From Vitellaria paradoxa (lineage: Eukaryota > Streptophyta > Magnoliopsida > Ericales > Sapotaceae): a DNA stretch of 64,000 nt. The DNA is taken from assembly GCA_019916065.1 (NCBI GenBank), contig CM034236.1, positions 25,368,358 through 25,432,357 of the forward strand. Reading direction: 5' to 3'. Below the pieces are notes generated by a model. It searched no databases and was not told where the DNA came from. It was given only the letters and a program-made list of their open reading frames with translations. Below, piece by piece: positions 57,600 to 64,000 of this stretch. Made by a program: the position numbers and the translations under genes. Each line of letters opens with the position of its first letter. Position 1 is the first letter of the stretch.

Positions 57600-58121
57600 C
57601 TATAAAAACACAAAGAGTGTATGTTGAATTAATCAATTGAGCAACCTTATGTCCACACAAGTTCGGTGGCCCAATTCTATCGATAACAATGAAAATTTAA
57701 GCCATTGTGAATGTGTTAATGGAGATAGTCCAAATGGTTATGCACATTCACCATGGGTGGGTTGATTTGATCAACTAGGTGGCTATACAATATCCATCAT
57801 AGTTAGGTCCCTTTCCACAAAACGACAATTTAAACAAGAATTTCTTATCACAATATGAAGAAAAGAGACTTTTTATATCAAGAACAAATCAAACTTTTGG
57901 GGTAAATCAACTTCTCGAACCCAATGTGTGACCCACATTCAAGGAGATGTTGGGGGTGAAAAAAAGTCACCCCAAAGAAGTGATTTCATTCTCCTCATCG
58001 TTTAGGATGCAACGCAAAGCTCAATCTTGTAAAAAGATAGGAACCCTTAAGCTATTAGGTTTGGGTTCAAAGGGAGATTGAGGGATAGTAACCTAGGGGT
58101 TGAAATAGGGAAGAAACTTAC
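57600..58121 (-). other. Putative leader intron before the env-like ORF (B)
   Basis: 522 bp, AAAG|GTAAGTTTC donor at 58121 and TTTTTATAG|CTTCC acceptor at 57600, on the minus strand. Confidence 0.6.
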
Positions 58122-58425
58122 CTTTAGTTGAGTGGATGGGAAGATGGGAGTCAAATGATGCCAAATAGGGCTCGGGGAGGCTGAATCTTGAACGAAGCCG
58201 CGAATATGGAAGGAGAAATTGAGAGAAGAGGGAGTTGTGTGAGAAACATTTGGGGTTTAATCAGCCGAAAGAAGCTATTAAAGTGTTGCAGGGTTGGGAC
58301 CATCTATGGAGGGTTGGGACCATCTATGGATGGTCGGGACCACAGAATGGTCTCAACTAATTTTTTTTCTCATCAACTCACTGTGGTCCCGACCATTTGG
58401 CAGGGGGTCGGGACCACGAATTGGA
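58122..58425 (-). promoter_or_regulatory. Putative internal promoter and leader for the env-like ORF (B)
   Basis: GTGGTCCCGACC (58383-58394) and GGTCGGGACCAC (58406-58417) form a perfect 12-bp stem with a loop close to that of the LTR hairpin of E. A 20-bp direct repeat (58291-58310, 58311-58330, core GGGTTGGGACCATC) adds two more half-elements. Downstream on the minus strand is a CT-rich leader (about 58245-58200) and a consensus donor at 58121. The open frames across 58188-58512 are incidental. Function inferred. Confidence 0.45.
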
Positions 58426-58565
58426 TACTTCAAATCTGTTTACTTTTGTTTTTACAAATTTGAAAAAGGATATAAACTAAAGATTAAAATCCTAAAAGAA
58501 GGGAAAAATTAAAACCTAACCTAACTCTAAATATGGTACATTTACAACAATTTGCTAGTCCCGAA

Positions 58566-59186
58566 TTACTCATAAGGTGAGGGATCTAGAAGATCCCACG
58601 ATTCAACTATACCAATAAAATTATCCAAATAGGGTTTTAGCCTATGCCCGTTAACTTTAAATCGATTCCTATTTTTTGAATTTTCTATTTCAATGGCTCC
58701 ATGCCCCGATACGTGTGTTATAATGAATGGTCCTAACCACTTGGATTGCAATTTACCCGGGAATAAGTGAAGGCATGAGTGATAAAGTAGTAGCTTCTGA
58801 GCTTCATGAAATGAGCGTCGTGCAATATGCTGGTCGTGTACGTTTTTTATCTTTTCCTTTGAAATTAATGCATTCTCGTATGCATCATTTCATAATTCCT
58901 CCATTTTCTGCAATCTGTAGTTTACGGTGCAGCCCAGCTTCATCAATGTCAGTGTTAAATTGCTTAATTGCCCAATAAGCTTTATGTTCTAATTCCACGG
59001 GCAAATGGCATGGCTTACTGTAAACTAACCTGTAAGGTGACATTCCCAGAGTGGTCTTGTAAGTGGTATGATATGCCCATAAGGAATCGATAAACCTTAG
59101 TGACCAATCCTTGTGGTTTAGATTAACAGTCTTTTCTAGAATTTGCTTGATTTCCCTATTTGCAAGCTCTACTTGGCCACTAGTGT
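58566..59186 (-). CDS. Athila integrase, C-terminal part (element B)
   Basis: Open for about 207 codons from the Z junction at 59186 to TAA at 58566. It starts at the catalytic Glu region ([12 protein letters not shown]), continues through [33 protein letters not shown] and [14 protein letters not shown], and ends with [39 protein letters not shown] blocks, closely matching R at 20380-20982. Upstream coding sequence is displaced or removed by Z. Visible part appears undamaged. Confidence 0.85.
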
Positions 59187-60545
59187 AATACCCCAGATTT
59201 CGTATTAATATAAGTATATGGTTCTTGATGTATTTTGGAAGTTAAGATATGTTAATTTAGTGATATGGATCATTTATGGTGTTTTGAACTTTGAATGAAA
59301 TGGGTTATACAGTCAAAGGTGGCATTTTGGCCAAGTGCTAGAAAAATGGGGGAACCTTGGGCGCAGAAGACATGGCACCCAAGGTCTTGGGCACCCACTT
59401 GAGAATAGCTTGGGCGCCCATCTGAAAAGTGCTTGGGCGCCCAAGGCATAGTTGTTTTGACAGATAAGTGTTTTCTGCATTTTCTAGCCGAGCCTTACCC
59501 TATTAACACCTATACCTAGCTAGAGGTGAGGGGAGACCTGAGAATCACTGTTGAGGGACTTTAAAATATTGTTTTATATATATATATTTGGGTGATTTGA
59601 TGCAAGAGAGAGAGAGAGAAGTGGCTTAGAAGAAGAGAGAATCGGATGAGAAGAAAAGAAGAGCAAGGAAGAAGAACACAAGGGAACCAAGGAGGGTTTG
59701 AATGATAAGTGCCTCTAGCCCTAACCAAAATCAAATTCCTCTTGCAAAAATGAAATTGAGACCTCAAGGAACCTTCCTATATAATTTATTTGTAGTTTGG
59801 ATCAAGGAGGGAGAAGATCAAGTCCATCAAAGTTTAAGGGTTTGGAAGCTCAAGACACTTTCTTGTTGATCCATCTTTTTACCACTTGAGGTAGGGATTT
59901 AATGCCTCATTCTTACATATGTGTTGTGTAACAAGGAGTAGATTACCATTAGAAAACCCTCTTTAAGTGTTGGTTTCATGTATGGAAGAAAATGGGAGTT
60001 ATACGCATGTCTATATATATGTATAGGTTGAGAGAGTGAAAGTAGTGTTTTGATCTATAACTTAACTTGTGGTTGATGAAAACTCAAAATTTTGATGTTG
60101 TTTGGATCCTAAGAACCTTGTGTTGATGTTAGAATCTTGAAACTTGAGGTATTTTTACATTAACATGATCAATTTGAGGTCCCAAGGGTGAAAAACCATG
60201 AAACCAGAAAACAGGGCATGAAACCCGAAACTTGGCCCAGGTCGTGGGCGCACGAGGGGGACACAGTCAGGCGCCCAAGAAATTAAGGCATGGGCACCCA
60301 AGCCCCTTGGGCACACGGCTCAGTGTCAGCTTGGGCACCCACTGAGCCCGGGTCACTTTTTTTGACTCTGCTTAATTTGACCCCCTACCTTAGGCTTATG
60401 AAAGTTTTGGTAACATGTTTTTACACGAAACTTTAAATTGATTAATTACATGGATTTTAAATGGGAAATGAGCCTTTAAAAGTGATTAAGGGTTGACTAT
60501 CTTAAACCTATGGGATTTAACTTGTAAGGGTCAATCAATTACGTC
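59187..60545 (+). mobile_element. LTR-like sequence Z
   Basis: Begins abruptly inside the integrase of B with TGTAATACCCCAGATTTCG, a start typical of chromovirus (Tekay/Del) LTRs. It holds GGGCGCCC-type palindromes (59401-59450, for example CTTGGGCGCCCAAG at 59432-59445, and 60240-60350), a TATATATATAT run (59576-59586) and a GA-rich stretch (59605-59680). I found neither a primer site nor a second copy, so the boundary at 60545 marks only a change in composition. Confidence 0.5.
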
Positions 60546-63500
60546 TATCCAAAGCCATTACCTTCCCTTAGCTCAATACTCCCACATAAATACATACACC
60601 TTATAAACTAACTGGCAAGACAACATTTTAACTAACCATATATTACATCATCACTATAGGCAATCCAATGTAAACCATAGGCACTCCAATATAGAAACTC
60701 CTTAATTCACTGTTTAATGTCATCCCTGACAGTTTACTCACAAAAATATACATGTCTATGTACCTATCCACTTTACCTCAACCTCAATAAGTATTCATCC
60801 AATAATTAGGACTTCAACAAATGAGTAACACCAATAACTGAAAAACATTTACAATTTACCATTCATCGAAACAACAATCTAAGCACTCCACGTTATTAAC
60901 TCCATGAGAATACTGAGGCATTAGCCAATCTGCAGTGGGAGTTAATAATATATTGTCTCGGAACCATCCTTTCAACTCATCTTCTATTAATAGTGTTCAA
61001 ACCTTAAATCATTCCATTGAAACATCAATAATTCTCTTAACTGCATTCAAACATACCATATAAAGTCACCATTCATAAAACACCATATGTTAAGCTCTCA
61101 AGTTCAATTCAACCAAAGCCCCTCTGTCTTATCAATTTTATTTCCCTCACATTTGCCACAGTCCTCTTCATTACATATATGTCCAAAATACAATTCTTGA
61201 TTCTAATTGTACTCAACGTTTAATCCACCCCTTTGTATGAACCCACATTAATTGTCTCTAGGCCTAACCAATATGATAAGTTTAGTGTAACTGAAGCCGT
61301 CAAACAATCTTTGAACTTTCAAATATTCAGCAAAATATCTCATTTCCAACTTTCTCTATTGTCCTCTACTTCACAACTAAATTTCCAAGTAATCTTCCAT
61401 CCACCATATAACAATTGCCAACCAAGCGCACAAATCAATCTCCCAAATTTAATAAATCTCTTCCCTTGCATCAACCATTAACACATATTTTCTCTTTCTC
61501 CTTTCAAGAAATTAGCTAGTAAACTCCTTTAAAACGCTTTCAAAACTTTTATGAATATCGCCTTGTATGTTATCTCACCATACCCTTTAATGCCATCATC
61601 ACTTACCATAGTCTCAATTGAAACCAACTTCTAAACCTTTTCCTTCCCAAAGTTCATCTATTCACAGTACACTTACTCACTCTCAACTCAGTTCACTCAT
61701 TTATAGCTATATCCCCATAATCATGCATTTTCAAATAAAGATAGTCCCACGATTGGGATCCCGTATCCCTCTTTACATAACATTGCCAGGGCATATCCTT
61801 GATTTCATCATCAGCCAAACCCAGAACCACTTAGCCAAGCAAGTTTCCACAACTAACACCTTATTATAAAGTCAAATGCCTCAACACTCAAAAGGTTAAG
61901 AACAACCACACAAGTTCAAATTTTCAATTTACACAATACCATGACACATTACCATAATACATTAGCATTTCAATTTAAACAACCAAATAGGTTCAAATTT
62001 TCAATTCATACATGTCCATCTCCTCAACCATTAGAATTTCTCAATTTAGGAATTCAAATCATAATAGCCACATTTGAGATGAGTGGATCAAATTTGCCAT
62101 TCAGGAAATGTAACCAACATTGCATCAAGTTCAACACAATAGTCGTTCCAAAGTTACAATAGTGCGTTTCACCAACATTAGTGAAATAGCAATGCCATCA
62201 AGTTTCAAGCAAGCAACATAGAGATGAAAGAATTTTCTTAGTGTGACAACTTTAGCAAAATTTGGTAACCAAAATTTTAGGTGGCCGTGCCAAAGGATTA
62301 TCAACATAACAGTTTAGAAAACATTCAACTCAAAGGTATTTTCAACATTAAATGTGCAAGTAGCAATCAAGAATTCGATAAAACATGGATTCAACTACGA
62401 TCAATTCTTTTCAAAGTTTAAAACCACTAGGATTCATCCTGCAATATATATAAAAAGTGCAATAAGTAACATGGAGTATAACCTTTCTATATCATCTTTG
62501 AGTAACTCACCAATGTGAAATTTATGCCTCTATTACCATTATCCTCCTCCCAAAGAGTCTTGAAATCTCAAACATTCAATGAAAGTTACTTTAGCAATGT
62601 ACAGACTTTTCGACTTTTAACTCATAACATCGCCCATATCTTCAACCTCACTCAAATAACATGAGAGACCTTTAAATCAACCCCTTTCCAATATTCCACT
62701 CTTTTACTTCACTTCATAATCAGTTTATCTTACATAATAAAAATACCTTTGGATTCCTTATGTTCTAATGCATTCCAAACTATTCTCTTAGTTTACTTAA
62801 CCACAACAAGACTTCAATGCAAATATATCATAGATAACACTAAATTAGGTACAGGTAATTCCTCTTCATATGCTTCCAATCTCCTCAATTGACATTGTCA
62901 TCTAATCACTAAACATCATCACGTAACTCAATCTTCCCCATAACCTTTCACATTATTAAAAGCAATCCCTCTTCAAGTAAAAGTAATCATAAAATTTCAA
63001 CCAATATATATTCTATGGCATAAAATGTTCTCATTATCATTACCCCACACACTTGTACTTTGCCCCAATTCATTTAAATCAATAGGTCCATTAACTAGGA
63101 GGTACTTGAATAAGACGAAGGTGGTACCTCACCAAATCCACAAAACTTTTGCAACAAACACGGTCTTGGTTATGCTCAATTACTACACTAATCCCTCAAA
63201 ATCATCTGACCCAATATCACCTATCTCCAAACATTGTTTCATGCAAACAAATCCAACATTTATTATTCTTAATGCCTAATGATTCAGTCAAAACATCAAT
63301 ACTCGATAAGCAACATGCTGCCTTAATTACCACCAAATTTGCAAACTTCAAATTTTACTTGAAACCCAAACTTTTACCATTCCTCTTAACAAAGATCTCA
63401 AATGTCCCGATGTCCAATGCTATATCTTATAGAATGATAGACTCACAATCATTTAATTGAATCCTAAACTTCCAAGACTTTATTGGTGCCATAGAATATG

Positions 63501-64000
63501 GCCTAACAGAAAAATAGTAGCAACATCTAATATGGAATCTATGAAAGTCAAGCCAACTCCCCAAGTATCACATCCAAAATCAACACCTCACTTACAAGAC
63601 AACACTTAGACTCCTTTTTACTCAATCTCCCATTGACCATGCGAACACTAAGTTTTCCCCAATATGCCTAGTATCATTAACTAAAAAGGTTACCTCATCA
63701 CACATCTAAACCACCATACCATCAAATAATCGGTTATCACCAACCCATTATAATGATCAATCACTGCTCATCGAATTAGTAACTCATACATTTTAAGATT
63801 CAATTCTCTACTATTGCCATTTCTACGTCAAATTCATTCCATAGTCTCACAATTCCCACTAATTAAAGGTAGCCTCAATAATTCCCAAAATCACAACCTT
63901 AGACTCTCTAAACCCCTTAGCACTTACAAATTTTCAATCATATGCAAAATCACTTCTAATCATCTTTCAATATGCTAGATCTACAATTAAATCTATGTCA
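60546..64000. other. G-poor, C-rich (plus strand) tract without recognisable genes
   Basis: From about 60546 the plus strand is strongly depleted in G to the window end: in three sampled 60-base lines C:G is 12:5 (60601), 19:4 (61381) and 20:5 (63601). Scattered plus-strand frames of 60-100 codons occur because few G-containing stop contexts arise, but none has a motif I know. No tandem repeat or LTR boundary was seen. Confidence 0.55.

Larger units (their letters stand above)
23180..59186 (-). mobile_element. Element B: Athila-type retrotransposon, interrupted by D and Y, 5' part outside window or lost
   Basis: On the minus strand: integrase C-terminus (59186-58566), internal promoter-like region and leader intron (58425-57600), env-like ORF (57594-57425 and 43807-42906), a further acidic ORF (42622-42101), 3' non-coding module (42100-41904 and 26824-24837), polypurine tract (24836-24823), 3' LTR (24822-23180). 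D entered the 3' module and Y the env-like ORF, both antisense to B and both with perfect target duplications, so B is older than both. Gag, PR and RT are not in the window. Confidence 0.9.

Noticed and set aside
58188..58512. Overlapping plus-strand frames at the B promoter region
   Set aside because: They run through the palindromic elements and a 20-bp direct repeat, with no protein motif.
61233..63460. Several 70-100-codon plus-strand frames
   Set aside because: Base composition (few G) makes long frames likely; no family motif or conserved start context.
1..64000. Host genes, tRNA, rRNA, CRISPR arrays or centromeric satellite
   Set aside because: Nothing recognisable was found by reading; Athila elements are often pericentromeric, but location cannot be shown from this window.

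Overview
The window is a gene-free stretch of nested transposable elements from a flowering plant, probably a large, repeat-rich genome. This rests on a plant CACTA element, Athila-type Ty3/gypsy elements with tRNA-Asp primer sites (TGGCGCCGTTGCCGGGGA), a Tat-type gag, and the plant-specific Transposase_32 (env-like) ORF of Athila elements. I saw no host gene, rRNA, tRNA or CRISPR array. Element names below are mine.

Layout. 1-8454: right end of a minus-strand CACTA (En/Spm) element with a decayed TNP2 transposase, the start of a second Ptta/En/Spm-type gene, a 197-bp tandem repeat and a terminus with subterminal repeats. 8455-10265: decayed Tat-type gag. 10266-11522: LTR fragment plus unidentified DNA. 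11523-19950: element A (+), a gag-only Athila relative whose 5' LTR carries a solo LTR (12922-14428) and a foreign LTR/PBS fragment. 19951-23179: remnant R (+), with integrase and env-like ORF. 23180 to 59186 or beyond: element B (-), an Athila interrupted by D and Y. 26825-41903: element D (+), gag-only, TSD ACATC. 31507-39305: element E (-), gag-only, inside D, TSD ATTAT, two 1740-bp LTRs differing at two bases by eye. 43808-57424: element Y (+), a 13.6-kb Athila with gag, PR, RT, RNase H, INT and env-like ORF, TSD AATTC, inside the env-like ORF of B. 59187-60545: LTR-like sequence Z. 60546-64000: a G-poor tract I cannot identify.

How the parts fit. A, D, E, R and B share one LTR family (X, about 1.65-1.75 kb) and a long 3' non-coding module. 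Y has unrelated LTRs but a recognisable version of the same module. A, D and E encode only an Athila-like gag with a long C-terminal extension I do not recognise and carry no pol. I infer that they depend on RT and integrase from relatives such as B or R. E is young enough to have moved recently.

The best candidates for undescribed biology are RNA- or DNA-structural. They are U5 hairpins with an invariant loop and compensating stem changes, and a GC-rich hairpin in the LTR that recurs, in the same subfamily-specific form, ahead of the env-like ORF. In R, B and Y that ORF follows a consensus donor, a 0.4-0.5 kb intron and an acceptor just before the ATG, which suggests its own promoter and leader intron. 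All similarity statements were made by eye.
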